A stretch of DNA of 28,811 nt from MVRV01 sp964646755 (GCA_964646755.1 CAZYIE010000042.1:1-28811), one strand, 5' to 3'; counted from the stretch's first letter, positions 15,510-24,452 are shown. A program made the numbers and translations. Notes: generated by a model from the letters alone, not told the origin.

Positions 15510-16289
15510 ATGAATAATTTACCTAAAATTCCTCAGTATCCTGATAATCATTTACAGCAAGTATCTTTTAAAAAGTCGGTCAGTCCGATGCGTTCGCTTA
15601 TGAAAGCAGTTCCGGCAGAGGCGGGGAACGAAATCTGGTTTCTGACTCTGAGCGACTTGCTTATGTTGCTGCTGATTTTTTTTGTACTCCTTTTTGGAAT
15701 AGCGCTCAAACAACAAAGTGAACCGGTAGCACAAACAGCAGCAGCCCTGCACACTGAAAAGGCTTTGCCGGTTACCGTCGTAAAGGAGCAACCGATAATC
15801 CAGCAAGTATCGTCCGACCAAGCCGCCGGCGATGCAACGGCCTCACTGGAGACTGGTCTTTTAGGGATAATTGACGATAATTCAGGTTTACAGGGAATCA
15901 CTGTTGCGCGTCATTCTCGGCATGTTGTTTTAACCCTGCCGGAACAAATCAGCTTTGATTCCGGACAAGCGCAGCTTAAATCTTCCGTCTTAACCAAGTT
16001 GGGACAGGTAGCTGTTTTTATTCAGAGCCATCCCAATCTATTAGTAGAAATACAAGGTCATACCGACGACAGACCCATTTCCAACCGGCATTATCCTTCT
16101 AATTGGGAACTGTCTGCCGACCGGGCAACTCAGGTCGCCAAATCACTTGTCTCTCGGGGTGTCAATCCGGCAAAAATTTCCACTAAGGGCTTTGGGGAAT
16201 ATCAGCCTCTGTATTCCAACAACAGCGATTCCGACCGGCTGAAAAACCGGCGCGTGGAGCTGCAATTTTCTCTCATCCCCGCGTCTTAG
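15510..16289 (+). CDS. motB: MotB-type stator subunit with OmpA peptidoglycan-binding domain
   Basis: This 259-residue partner of MotA has a cytoplasmic N-terminus, then one membrane helix beginning WFLTLSDLLMLLLIFF, where D49 is the essential ion-carrying aspartate. A flexible periplasmic linker (about 70-140) leads to an OmpA-like domain (about 150-255) with GHTDDRPIS, WELSADRA, KGFGEYQP and NRRVELQF for binding peptidoglycan. ATG 15510 has AAAAGG upstream and lies 3 bp after motA, so the two are coexpressed from the sigma-54 promoter. It ends 1 bp from the convergent dipeptidase gene. Confidence 0.92.
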   Translation: MNNLPKIPQYPDNHLQQVSFKKSVSPMRSLMKAVPAEAGNEIWFLTLSDLLMLLLIFFVLLFGIALKQQSEPVAQTAAALHTEKALPVTVVKEQPIIQQVSSDQAAGDATASLETGLLGIIDDNSGLQGITVARHSRHVVLTLPEQISFDSGQAQLKSSVLTKLGQVAVFIQSHPNLLVEIQGHTDDRPISNRHYPSNWELSADRATQVAKSLVSRGVNPAKISTKGFGEYQPLYSNNSDSDRLKNRRVELQFSLIPAS

Positions 16290-16290
16290 A

Positions 16291-17460
16291 TTATTTCCCG
16301 GGAAGCATCTTCCTGTAAAATGCCGCCTGGTTTTCCCCCATGATCTTCCTGATCTCTAGTGGGGTGAATCCGCTCTTCAGAAGTTCATCAGTCAACAGGG
16401 CCATTCCGGACGCATCCATGGGCATGGGAACGGAACCGTCGGAATCCGAACCCAGCCCCACGCTGTCAACACCCACCGTTTTAACCGCATGGCGGATAGC
16501 GCGTACCGTCGCTTTAAGGTCGGTGATGGGGCCTATTGCCTCCTCCCAGAATCCGATACCGATAAGACCGCCCTTTGCGGCGATTCTTCTAAGCTGGTCG
16601 TCGGACAGATTGCGGCTGTTGTTGACCGTACCCTTCACACCGGTATGCGATACCATTACCGGCCGCTTGGAGAGAGCCAGCACGTCATCAATCGTCTTTG
16701 ATGAAGAATGTGCAATGTCAATGATCATGTGTTTCTGTTCAGCAAGCCGCAGCATCTCCTTCCCCTTATCGGTGAGGCCGCCCTTGACAACGCCATGCAT
16801 GGACCCCGCCATCTCGTTGTCGAAGAAATGCGTAAGCCCGACCATCCGATAACCTGCATCGTACATAGCGTTTATGTTTTGGGGATCACCTTCGAGCACC
16901 TGTGTCCCCTCAATACCGAGCACACCGCCCGCAATGTCCGGTTCCTTTTGCCGCCTCTCCCGGAAGCGGGCGAGATCGTTTGCACTCTTGATCAAGACAA
17001 GCTTCCCGTTGGAACGCTCCGCAAACCTGTGCAGTTTTGCCGCCTGGTAGAGAGCACGCTCTTTCAGGCTGAACCATGACCTTAGCGGCCAGATATCGGC
17101 AATAGCCAGAATGGTGATCATATCGGATTTGTCGTCATTCTTCTCAATATTGATCCCGAATGGCGTCTTGGTCACTACCGTAAAGTTCTGCAGAGCAATG
17201 TTGCCTTCCTGCATGCGGGGCAAGTCAATATAACCCTGGCTGTTTTTCTTCAACAAGTCCCTGTTCCACAGTAGGGAGTCATTATGCATATCAGCAATGA
17301 ACAGCGTCTTGTGCAGCGCCAAAGCCTGTGGGGACACCTTGTAGGGCGGTGTTTTATATGCGGAGTTATATTGTTTGTCGATGCTGGAGGGCAGGTAGAT
17401 GAAGAACACAAATATGCACATGGCGAGAAACACACCGCCGCCAATCAACATTTTTTTCAT
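16291..17460 (-). CDS. Membrane-anchored M19 dipeptidase
   Basis: This 389-residue zinc dipeptidase of family M19 (renal dipeptidase type) cleaves dipeptides including those with D-residues. An N-terminal hydrophobic segment (about 5-24, MLIGGGVFLAMC... FFIYLP) acts as signal anchor, so the catalytic domain is probably periplasmic. Metal-ligand motifs are DMHND (H59, D61), GIEGTQ (bridging Glu), IDIAHSS and VSHTGV (His), and GLGSDSDG (Asp). The start at 17460 is set by AAAGGAGG; the 42-residue upstream extension has no such site. Its stop is 1 bp from that of motB on the other strand. A role in peptide salvage or murein recycling is possible but not shown. Confidence 0.88.
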   Translation of the reverse strand: MKKMLIGGGVFLAMCIFVFFIYLPSSIDKQYNSAYKTPPYKVSPQALALHKTLFIADMHNDSLLWNRDLLKKNSQGYIDLPRMQEGNIALQNFTVVTKTPFGINIEKNDDKSDMITILAIADIWPLRSWFSLKERALYQAAKLHRFAERSNGKLVLIKSANDLARFRERRQKEPDIAGGVLGIEGTQVLEGDPQNINAMYDAGYRMVGLTHFFDNEMAGSMHGVVKGGLTDKGKEMLRLAEQKHMIIDIAHSSSKTIDDVLALSKRPVMVSHTGVKGTVNNSRNLSDDQLRRIAAKGGLIGIGFWEEAIGPITDLKATVRAIRHAVKTVGVDSVGLGSDSDGSVPMPMDASGMALLTDELLKSGFTPLEIRKIMGENQAAFYRKMLPGK

Positions 17461-17495
17461 ATCGGGTCCTCCTTTGCGGGCATTCATCCGCTTAT

Positions 17496-18128
17496 CTATT
17501 CTTTGCAACCTGTTATGAGAAATATTGTAAACTCTCTGCTTCCTCCACCAGCAACAGGTTTTGATAATATGGCTGCTGACCGGCACCTGACATCTCTAAA
17601 TCCAGCTTCACTGATCATACTAACCAGCCTTTCCCGGTCAAAACCTGAATGAAACACACCCTCATTGTTTTCGTGAAACTGGCCGTCATCGACATCCAAA
17701 TCCGCAATGCAAAGATGTCCTGCGGGAAGTAAGACATTATAGAATTGAGTCAGGAGATTACTTATTTCCTTAATGTGATGCAAAGTCATGCTGCTGACAA
17801 TCAGATTGTAAGATCCTTCCAGAACGCCGTCTTTCTCAACATCAAGACAACGGGTTTTCACATTACTCAGATTCTGATCTTGTACTTTTTCCCTAAGAAC
17901 ATTCAGCATTCCCTGCGAACTATCGACACCTGTAATATAGTGGACAAGAGGTTGCAAATGCATTGTTAAAAGCCCAGTACCGCAGCCGAAATCCAGAACA
18001 TCCATGGATTTAGTCAGTTTTATTTCCTCGGCTATTGCCAGCGCGATATCTTTAACCAGCCTGACACGCGCCGGTTTGGCATCCCATGATGTTGCCTCTT
18101 TATCAAAATTACGTTTTTCGTTGTTCAT
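17496..18128 (-). CDS. Class I SAM-dependent methyltransferase
   Basis: This 210-residue methyltransferase has the SAM-binding motif VLDFGCGTG (about 44-52), the acidic end of strand two ITGVDSS, and post-motif SSMTLHHI typical of the UbiE/Methyltransf_11 group. The C-terminal GFDRERLVSMISEAGFRDV is also standard. The acceptor substrate is unknown. ATG at 18128 has AGGAAAT upstream. It precedes the dipeptidase in the same direction (35 bp). Its first codons overlap the end of a broken reading frame (18109-18282), suggesting it was once the second gene of an operon. Confidence 0.85.
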   Translation of the reverse strand: MNNEKRNFDKEATSWDAKPARVRLVKDIALAIAEEIKLTKSMDVLDFGCGTGLLTMHLQPLVHYITGVDSSQGMLNVLREKVQDQNLSNVKTRCLDVEKDGVLEGSYNLIVSSMTLHHIKEISNLLTQFYNVLLPAGHLCIADLDVDDGQFHENNEGVFHSGFDRERLVSMISEAGFRDVRCRSAAILSKPVAGGGSREFTIFLITGCKE

Positions 18129-18282
18129 CGCAATTTCCTATAATTTCTTTCAGCCATTCATCTAACATGATCATGATCCTTTCTTCCTCTCCTTCTGATT
18201 TTGTTGCATAAAAAGCTTTAGGAGTCCACAATTCATTGAAGAACAGCATGATAAATAATTCATTGACCTGCAAGACCGAGTT
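18109..18282 (-). pseudogene. Broken regulator-like gene end upstream of the methyltransferase
   Basis: On the minus strand an open frame reads VNELFIMLFFNELW, TPKAFYATKSEGEEE and MLDEWLKEIIGN, ending in TAA at 18109-18111, 18 bp inside the methyltransferase gene. Just upstream, a different frame gives ELSYMERQYKKLGLAGQ and stops. The pieces look like one helical protein split by frameshifts. The pattern recalls the C-terminal ligand-binding half of TetR/AcrR regulators, which often precede such methyltransferases. That assignment is tentative. No DNA-binding half is present. Confidence 0.4.
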
Positions 18283-18399
18283 TCTTATACTGCCTCTCCA
18301 TATAAGAAAGTTCTTAATGCCGGACCAAATGTAAATAATACGTAATGCGACATTGTAAGGCAGGTAAATGGGTAAAATGAATAGATCGGAGTATTGAGA

Positions 18400-19596
18400 A
18401 TGCGTGACGATTTAACCGAGTTTCTTCCGCTACGAGGGATCGTAGTTCTGGACTTGTCAAGGCTATTGGCCGGTTCGCTATGCGGCCAGATGCTGGCCGA
18501 TATGGGAGCGGATGTCATCAAGATCGAAGATACGGAAACGGGGGACGGATTCCGCTCAACAGAACCCCGCTACCCGGACGGGGGTTGTCATTTTCACATG
18601 GTCAACCGCAATAAGCGGGGGATGCGGCTTGATCTGAAAGCGATCGAAGGCCAAAACGTATTTAAAAAACTGGCGAAGCGCGCGGATGTCTTGTTGGGGG
18701 CAATCCGCCCGCAGATCATGAAAAACTGGGGGTTAGACTACGAAAATCTCAGCAAGATTAACCCGCGACTGATTTATTGTTCCTTGACCGGTTTCGGTCA
18801 GGACGGTCCATATCGCGATTATCCTACGCACGACATCAACCTGCTTGCACTTTCAGGCATTCTGGGACTGATCGGCGAGAAAAACGGCAAACCGGTCATT
18901 CCGGGGCTTCAGTTCGTTGGCGTTGGAGGTGGTGCGCTCCAGGCATGCATTGGTATTCTGGCGGCGCTTTATGGTCGTCAGAGCAATGGGCATGGCCGGT
19001 TTCTTGATGTCGCACTCCTCGATGGCATGACACCTTTCTTAAGCCTTCCCATGGCGGAATATATGGCGGGCGGCCAATTGCCGCAAAGAGGAGAGGGATT
19101 TACAGGAGGAGAATATGCTCACTACAGGGTATACGAAACTTCGGATGGCGGATTTGTCGCGCTGGGCTGTTTGGAAAAAAAATACTGGAAAAATTTCTGT
19201 CAGGCTGTCGGTCGGAATGATTTGATCGATCAACAATATCTGCCGCCAGACCGCCAAAAGGCAGTAATTGAGGAAGTTGAAGCCATTTTTAAAAGCAAGA
19301 CCCGCGATGAATGGCTGAAAACCCTGAACATGGAAGACATCTGTTTTTCTCCGGTGAACTCAGTAGCTGAAGCCATGGCTGATCCGCAGATTCAACACCG
19401 CGGCCTCTGGTTTCGGGCCGCACACCCGGTGGCAGGAAATGTAGGCCAACAGGCATTTCCCTTCAAATTCGGGGATCTGCGCCCGGGATGGAGAAACGGC
19501 GCACCGGGGTATGGAGAGCATAGTCACACCATCCTGCAGGAATTTGGCTTTTCTGAAAGCGAAATAGATGACCTGCAGAATAAAGGGATTATCTAA
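18400..19596 (+). CDS. Type III CoA-transferase / racemase family (CaiB/BaiF)
   Basis: This 398-residue member of the CaiB/BaiF family moves CoA between carboxylic acids or, in the alpha-methylacyl-CoA racemase branch, epimerises acyl-CoAs. Visible are LRGIVVLDLSRLLAGSLCGQMLADMGADVIKIE, split here as VLDLSRLLAG and MGADVIKIE, then NRNKRG, YCSLTGFGQDGPYRD, and the catalytic aspartate in THDINLLALSG. The His-Asp pair resembles the racemase motif GHDINY. ATG at 18400 has GGAG eight bases upstream; TTG at 18394 is less likely. It stands alone. Neither the acid nor the CoA donor can be read from context. Confidence 0.87.
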   Translation: MRDDLTEFLPLRGIVVLDLSRLLAGSLCGQMLADMGADVIKIEDTETGDGFRSTEPRYPDGGCHFHMVNRNKRGMRLDLKAIEGQNVFKKLAKRADVLLGAIRPQIMKNWGLDYENLSKINPRLIYCSLTGFGQDGPYRDYPTHDINLLALSGILGLIGEKNGKPVIPGLQFVGVGGGALQACIGILAALYGRQSNGHGRFLDVALLDGMTPFLSLPMAEYMAGGQLPQRGEGFTGGEYAHYRVYETSDGGFVALGCLEKKYWKNFCQAVGRNDLIDQQYLPPDRQKAVIEEVEAIFKSKTRDEWLKTLNMEDICFSPVNSVAEAMADPQIQHRGLWFRAAHPVAGNVGQQAFPFKFGDLRPGWRNGAPGYGEHSHTILQEFGFSESEIDDLQNKGII

Positions 19597-19699
19597 CGAA
19601 AGTAAATGAGGGCATGTTTGCCGTTTTTCAAAATTAATTGCCCCGGATAAAATTGCGCTTTACCTGTGGGCATAAGTACGAATGCTGGCCGGGAACATG

Positions 19700-19790
19700 G
19701 GACATGGCACCGTAGAGGTAAGGAGATAGATGACTACTCAAAATCACCCATTCGCAAGTGCATGTCGGTTCAATTCCAACTTCCGCACCA
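19700..19790 (+). pseudogene. Degenerate tRNA-Leu-like relic
   Basis: The 3' part has a T-arm GTCGG-TTCAATT-CCAAC (19764-19780; one mismatch in the stem), then TTCCGCA-CCA ending at 19790. About 25 nt upstream CTCAAAA (19737-19743) matches an anticodon loop with CAA (Leu), with variable-arm-like sequence between. The anticodon stem and 5' acceptor strand do not pair, so this is a decayed tRNA gene or the tRNA half of an attachment site, not a working tRNA. The surrounding 19597-20148 region holds no gene I can recognise. Confidence 0.4.
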
Positions 19791-19957
19791 TTAAAATCAT
19801 AGAGTTGAGGCTGTCCCTGCGGGTAGTATTTTCAATTTTGTAATAAAAGGTGGCTATTCTGTCCACACGTGACAATGATATTGGCTATGTTCAACATTTC
19901 CAACGCCGCGATAAAAAAATGAACGATATTATTTTAAATGATAGATTCCGTTGTTCT

Positions 19958-19980
19958 AAGGCAATTGCCAATATTGCCTT
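19958..19980. repeat. 8-bp inverted repeat before the ABC exporter gene
   Basis: AAGGCAAT-N7-ATTGCCTT is a perfect dyad, 169 bp upstream of the exporter start. There is no T-tract, so an operator or a small RNA hairpin is as likely as a terminator. Confidence 0.35.
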
Positions 19981-20148
19981 AAACAGCCAGAACTGAAAAG
20001 CAGATGATTGCAAAAAATCCTCAAAAGTGACATCTTCTGTAAATAACTTCATTCTGCGGTTAATGAGGAAGACCTTATCTAAGTGTCGGTTCGTCTCCGG
20101 GGTCTTTCAGGAGGCTGCCGACTTGCCGCAAGGAGTGTTTTTTCGTCT

Positions 20149-21784
20149 ATGGATTACTATTATTATCTTTTTAAGCAAAACTGGAAGCTCATGATTGTAG
20201 CCGCCGTGACCGGTGCAGTTGCGGGCTCGGGCTGTTCTGCCCTGATCATCTCCCTTATCCATCGTCAACTGCGCCAGAACGCCGCACCGGAGCCATACCT
20301 GCCCCTGATATTCGGTCTTTTTATCATCGCCTACTACGTTCTCAGCTCCTATTCCGAATACATTCTGCTGTCTCTCTCGCAGCAGGAGCTTTGCCGTTTA
20401 CGCCTGCGTTTCAGCCAGCGGGTCATGGAACTGCCGCTCAAGCGGATCGAGGAAATCGGCGGTCCAAATCTCATGGCTTCCCTGACCAACGATGTGGAGA
20501 AAATCGCCAACTCTCTGCGCCAGATTCCCACTATCTTTCTCAGCGGCTCGATGATTCTCGGGGCCGGACTTTATGTGGCCTGGCTTTCCTGGATTTTATG
20601 CCTCATAACTATAGTTCTTTTATCTGTCGGAGTTTACCTGTACCGCCTGCCCCTGTATAAGCTCTCTCTTTTGCAGCGCTACTGGATACTCCTTCGGGAT
20701 GGCTGGGACGATCTTTTCCGCCATTTTCACGCCCTGACCCACGGAACAAAGGAACTCCTCATTCACCGAGAACGGCGGGGAAAGTTCTTCGATCTCTGCC
20801 TTAAGGAAACATGCTTTCAGCTCCGGGACGACGCCATCCGGGGAAAGACGATCCAGAATCTTTTTTTCCGGATAGGCGACACGCTTTATCTGATCGTACT
20901 GGGCCTGATGCTCTTTCTCATTGTTCCCTGGCTGAAAATAGAAAATGATATTCTGATGGGCTACGTCATGGCCGGCCTGTTCATCATGGCCCCCCTGGGA
21001 TCTCTTTTGAACTTCGGCCCCAATTTCGGGGAAGCCGTTGTTGCCCTGGATAAGCTCAAAGCCCTGGGCGTCGGGCTTATGGCAAAGGAAACGCGGTCCG
21101 ATCAGTCGATGCTTTTTACTGCCGACGCCGGTCCGGAACCGCTGATCCGCCTGGAAGGCGTCACCTATAACTACCACCGGGAAATAGACGACGATAAATT
21201 CCGCCTGGGACCGATCAACCTGGAAATCCGCGCAGGAGAGACAACTTTTATTGTCGGAGGCAACGGCAGCGGCAAAACGACGCTTTTGAAACTCCTTTGC
21301 GGTCTGTACACCCCCGAAGAGGGAAAGATTTTCTGGCTGGGCGAAGAGGTAACGGGTGAAAACCGCGAGACCTACCGGCAGTTTTTTTCCGTAGTTTTTT
21401 CCGACTTCTACCTTTTCGATAACCTGTTCGGTCTCGAATCTCCTTCCCGGGATGACGAAACTATTAAGTATTTGCAGCGCCTGCACCTGGACAGGAAGGT
21501 AACCATTGAGGGCGGGAAGCTCTCGACTGTTGATCTTTCGCAGGGACAACGCAAGCGCCTGGCCCTGCTCACCGCCTATCTGGAAGACCGTCCGGTCTAT
21601 ATATTTGACGAATGGGCCGCCGATCAGGACCCGGTCTTTAAAGGCGTTTTCTACCGGGAGCTTCTGCCGGAATTGAAGNNNNNNNNNNATCACTCATGAC
21701 GATACCTGGTACGATACGGCCGACCGGATTATCAAGCTCCGGGACGGCCGGCTGGCCGACGGCGCCGTGAGGTCGGAAGCATGA
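20149..21784 (+). CDS. Cyclic-peptide-type ABC exporter (PvdE/SyrD-like), with an assembly gap
   Basis: This is a fused inner-membrane exporter: six predicted helices (residues about 12-300), then an ATPase domain with Walker A GGNGSGKTT (370-378), signature LSQGQ (463-467) and Walker B VYIFDE (483-488). The run IFDEWAADQDP, the Q-loop region FSVVFSDFYLFDNLFG and the tail ITHDD...ADRIIKL are hallmarks of the cyclic peptide/siderophore exporter group (PvdE, SyrD; about 540-550 residues). The 10 Ns at 21679-21688 break the frame only artificially: reading resumes with ITHDDTWY and ends at TGA 21782-21784. ATG 20149 is preferred over GTG 20083, although AAGGAG is 13-14 nt away. The stop overlaps the next start as ATGA, so the glycosyltransferase is translationally coupled. 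No peptide synthetase is in the window; the cargo is unknown. Confidence 0.85.
21679..21688. other. Scaffold gap (10 Ns)
   Basis: Ten undefined bases lie within the exporter ATPase domain, between Walker B and the switch histidine. Ten is not compatible with the frame on either side, so it is a placeholder. Family alignment suggests a few missing codons before ITHDD. Confidence 0.95.
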
Positions 21785-22929
21785 ACGGGATATCATTCTA
21801 TCGAAAACTCCTCGACAGTGCTTATGCCCGTTTTCCCGCCTATCCGGAAGGACGCTACCGGGACAGGGGAATCGTCCTTTGCGCCGGAGGACCCATCCAC
21901 CTCGCCAATGCTTATGTTTGCCTGAAATTTCTGAGGACTTTTACGGATCTGCCCATCGAACTCTTTTATGCCGACCCGGCGGAGATGCCGGACGCGGTGC
22001 AGTATCTTCTGGGGCAGGATTTTGCTCCGATCACTCTTACAGATATATCCTCGCGCAAACTCCGCGAAGAGCAGACCTTTCTTCCTATCCATAATTTCCG
22101 GGGCTGTCAGATTAAACCCTTTGCTCTGCTTTATTCCTCTTTTGAAGAAATCTTTTATATCGACGTGGATAATATCCCCCTGCAATCTCCCGTCCCTCTC
22201 TTTACTTCCGCCGAATACCTGCAAACAGGTGCCCTCTTCTGGCAAGATCTGGCCATCACAAAATCAACCACGGAAGAACTTTTCCAGGTATTCGGTGTCA
22301 CAGCGGAGACACTAAAACGGGATCTGGAATTTGAATCGGGCCAGCTTGTCATAGACAAGCGCCGGTGCTGGAAGGCTCTGCTTACCGTTTGCCTGGCCAA
22401 CTCGGACGTAGAGAATTTTCGCGAATACTGCTACAATCACACACTCGGAGACAAGGATACATTCCGTCTCGCCTTTCAGTTCGCCTATCAACCCTATTAT
22501 CTGGTTCAGCAGCCTGCGCTCCAGGTCGGAAGCAACTACTTCATTATACCCATTCCCCTGACGAATCTTACCATCAAAATTCAGCACGATCTGGGATCGT
22601 TTTATGCAACGGGAATCCTGCAGCATGATCTGGAGGGTCGTCCGCTGTTCGCCCATAAAACGGTTTGTGAATGGGATATGTACCAGCGTTTTCGGAATCT
22701 CCTGTACATTGAATCCCCGGACAGGAACATCCTGCCTGCGGCGGATTTGGCGGACTGGGAAAACCGGGGCTATGAATATCTGGAAGAATTCCGCAAGCGT
22801 TACATGGGTTTTTTCGCCAGAGACTATCTCCGGGAATTCCGGGGACTGCTGGCACGGTGGATCATCGCCTTCCTGGACGGGGTAAAATATTGGCAGACCG
22901 GAAAATCCGCAAAGTCACCGAAACCATAA
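21781..22929 (+). CDS. GT71-like (MNN1/MNN2-type) glycosyltransferase
   Basis: This 382-residue protein has the layout of alpha-mannosyltransferases of the GT71 group. It has RGIVLCAGG and a conserved stretch to LRTFTDLPIELFYA, then IKPFALLYSSFEEIFYIDVDNIPLQSP with the DxD metal/sugar-nucleotide motif D128-V-D130, ESGQLVIDK, and a late GDKDTFRLAF. There is no signal peptide. A cationic, hydrophobic C-terminal stretch (about 350-375) could associate with the membrane. ATG at 21781 shares ATGA with the exporter stop and has GAGG upstream. The donor sugar and acceptor are not known. Such enzymes are best known from fungi, so a bacterial copy tied to an exporter is notable. The last 15 bp overlap the end of the convergent GT32-like gene. 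Confidence 0.75.
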   Translation: MNGISFYRKLLDSAYARFPAYPEGRYRDRGIVLCAGGPIHLANAYVCLKFLRTFTDLPIELFYADPAEMPDAVQYLLGQDFAPITLTDISSRKLREEQTFLPIHNFRGCQIKPFALLYSSFEEIFYIDVDNIPLQSPVPLFTSAEYLQTGALFWQDLAITKSTTEELFQVFGVTAETLKRDLEFESGQLVIDKRRCWKALLTVCLANSDVENFREYCYNHTLGDKDTFRLAFQFAYQPYYLVQQPALQVGSNYFIIPIPLTNLTIKIQHDLGSFYATGILQHDLEGRPLFAHKTVCEWDMYQRFRNLLYIESPDRNILPAADLADWENRGYEYLEEFRKRYMGFFARDYLREFRGLLARWIIAFLDGVKYWQTGKSAKSPKP

Positions 22930-23613
22930 CCAGCAGCAAAAGAGCGCCCACAGCACTAGCAGCAGTATCCGGGCATGGTCTAACAAAAACCCGAGCAGCC
23001 GGCTATCCCAGGCATGCCAGCTATTGCCCCGAATATGCCGGACAATGGATGTCGCCTCCTTACCGCTGTAGAGCGACTGCTGCAGAATGGACACCTCATC
23101 ATTGACCGGGCAGGCACGGTACTGCCCGGTCAAATACAAAGGTCCTGTGGATAGCATCACCCGGAAATGGCGCAGGAGCAGCGGGTTTCGGCTGAATTTG
23201 CGGTGGGCCTTAGCAAGATTTTCCATCACCTGCAAAAAAAACGGATGCTTCGGCTCGGCCATCATGAGGTCGTTGGAAAACCCGAGTGGTTCAGTCTTCG
23301 GAATAACAACCTTATAAGGTAAGAGGAAATCGCAGTTGCGGTTGCAGATAACATCTAGATCGGAATAAATCCCCCCGTATTCGTAGAGAATGAAATACCG
23401 GGCGGCATCAACCCGCTGAATAGCGTATGGATAATCACGGTATGTTTCAATAAACCAGGGATACCGCTCTGAGATAAAGCGCTCCAGATCACTGTCCGTC
23501 CAAAAAACGTATTGCCAATCCGGGTGGAACCGCTGCCAGGAAACTCTCGACTCCTCCCAGTCTCGGGGAACTTCTGCGGTCTTCCAGGTCTGGTGGATAA
23601 TTTTAGGTATCAT
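22915..23613 (-). CDS. GT32-like (OCH1/DXD) glycosyltransferase
   Basis: This 232-residue protein opens with IPKIIHQTWK, the GT32 signature start, then WQYVFWTD, and RVDAARYFILYEYGGIYSDLDV containing the D85-L-D87 motif that binds sugar nucleotide and metal. A hydrophobic C-terminus (about 205-232, LLLVLWALFCCW) suggests a membrane tail. ATG at 23613 is favoured by family N-termini, with AGGA 13 nt upstream; the reading from 23649 adds residues without homology. It converges on the GT71-like gene with a 15-bp overlap of coding ends. Both are sugar transferases beside a peptide-type exporter, so a shared pathway is plausible though they are on opposite strands. Confidence 0.82.
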   Translation of the reverse strand: MIPKIIHQTWKTAEVPRDWEESRVSWQRFHPDWQYVFWTDSDLERFISERYPWFIETYRDYPYAIQRVDAARYFILYEYGGIYSDLDVICNRNCDFLLPYKVVIPKTEPLGFSNDLMMAEPKHPFFLQVMENLAKAHRKFSRNPLLLRHFRVMLSTGPLYLTGQYRACPVNDEVSILQQSLYSGKEATSIVRHIRGNSWHAWDSRLLGFLLDHARILLLVLWALFCCWLWFR

Positions 23614-23729
23614 TGAAAACTGGTCCTGCTTTCCTGAAACTGAAAACAAATTTGTGGAAATGACACGCTATTCATTTATCTCAGTGCCTTAGAACAGGAA
23701 AACGGTTTTCCGGCGAGATCAAAAAGACC

Positions 23730-24452
23730 TTATGATTCCTTGGCAAAAAAGTTGGAGTCTTCGATGTCTTTCATGTCATCTCCGGCCATAAGATCGCTAA
23801 TGCCCTTATTCGCGCGTTTTTTTAACTCGCCGAAGATGCCGCGTTTCTTGTTGAAGGTGCGGGCAAAAGCCATAGCCTCAGTCATCAGCGCCTCTTTATC
23901 CGCACAAGCTTTCAGAATGTGATCGAGTTCCAGCTCGGAAGCCGTATAGCGATTTCCCGTATAGATCATTCGGCTCAGCTGATATTCCGGAATGGCTTTG
24001 CGCAGAATACCCATTGCGCTTAGCGAAAAAGGAACCCCCACGTCTACTTCACTCAGAAAGAAAAATCCTTTATCCGCATTCATGAACCGAAAATCGCAGG
24101 CGCAGGCAAGAAGAACGCCTCCTGCTACGGCATGACCGCTGATTGCGGCGATTACTGGCACGGGAAAGAACAACGCCCGCTTAAAAATATCGCCCAATCC
24201 GTAAATAAAGTTCTTAATTCCTTCCCGGTCGTTTTCAGCCAACCGGCCATGCATCCAGAGAAGATCGATTCCCTGGCACCAGTTTTTTTCGTCATCCGAA
24301 CACAAGACCACCGCTGAAATTGATTTATCCTGCTCTATTTCAGCGAAAACCTGCAGAAACTCTCGGTTGAATAACGGGTTGAGTCTGTTTTCGCCATTGA
24401 TCATCCGGACAACTGCCACAGTCCCGTCTTTTTTCCATTTCATAACCGGCAT
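23730..24452 (-). CDS. Crotonase-family enoyl-CoA isomerase/hydratase
   Basis: This 240-residue crotonase-superfamily enzyme acts on acyl-CoA thioesters. The oxyanion-hole elements are WCQGIDL (57-63) and GHAVAGGVLLACACDFRFM (106-124). E135 in FFLSEVDVGVP sits where delta3,delta2-enoyl-CoA isomerases carry their single catalytic glutamate; the other hydratase glutamate is not evident. That, and the SEVDVG block, point to isomerase rather than hydratase, from memory of the plant and peroxisomal enzymes. ATG at 24452 has GGAGGT upstream. It stands alone, with 116 bp to the GT32-like gene. Confidence 0.83.
   Translation of the reverse strand: MPVMKWKKDGTVAVVRMINGENRLNPLFNREFLQVFAEIEQDKSISAVVLCSDDEKNWCQGIDLLWMHGRLAENDREGIKNFIYGLGDIFKRALFFPVPVIAAISGHAVAGGVLLACACDFRFMNADKGFFFLSEVDVGVPFSLSAMGILRKAIPEYQLSRMIYTGNRYTASELELDHILKACADKEALMTEAMAFARTFNKKRGIFGELKKRANKGISDLMAGDDMKDIEDSNFFAKES

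Noticed and set aside
20620..21693. 357-codon minus-strand frame inside the exporter gene
   Set aside because: Antisense to conserved ABC transporter motifs and running into the Ns; no independent support.
23697..23711. Near-palindrome GGAAAAC-G-GTTTTCC
   Set aside because: Short, single-base centre, in an AT-rich gap between unrelated genes; no repeat elsewhere, so chance is likely.
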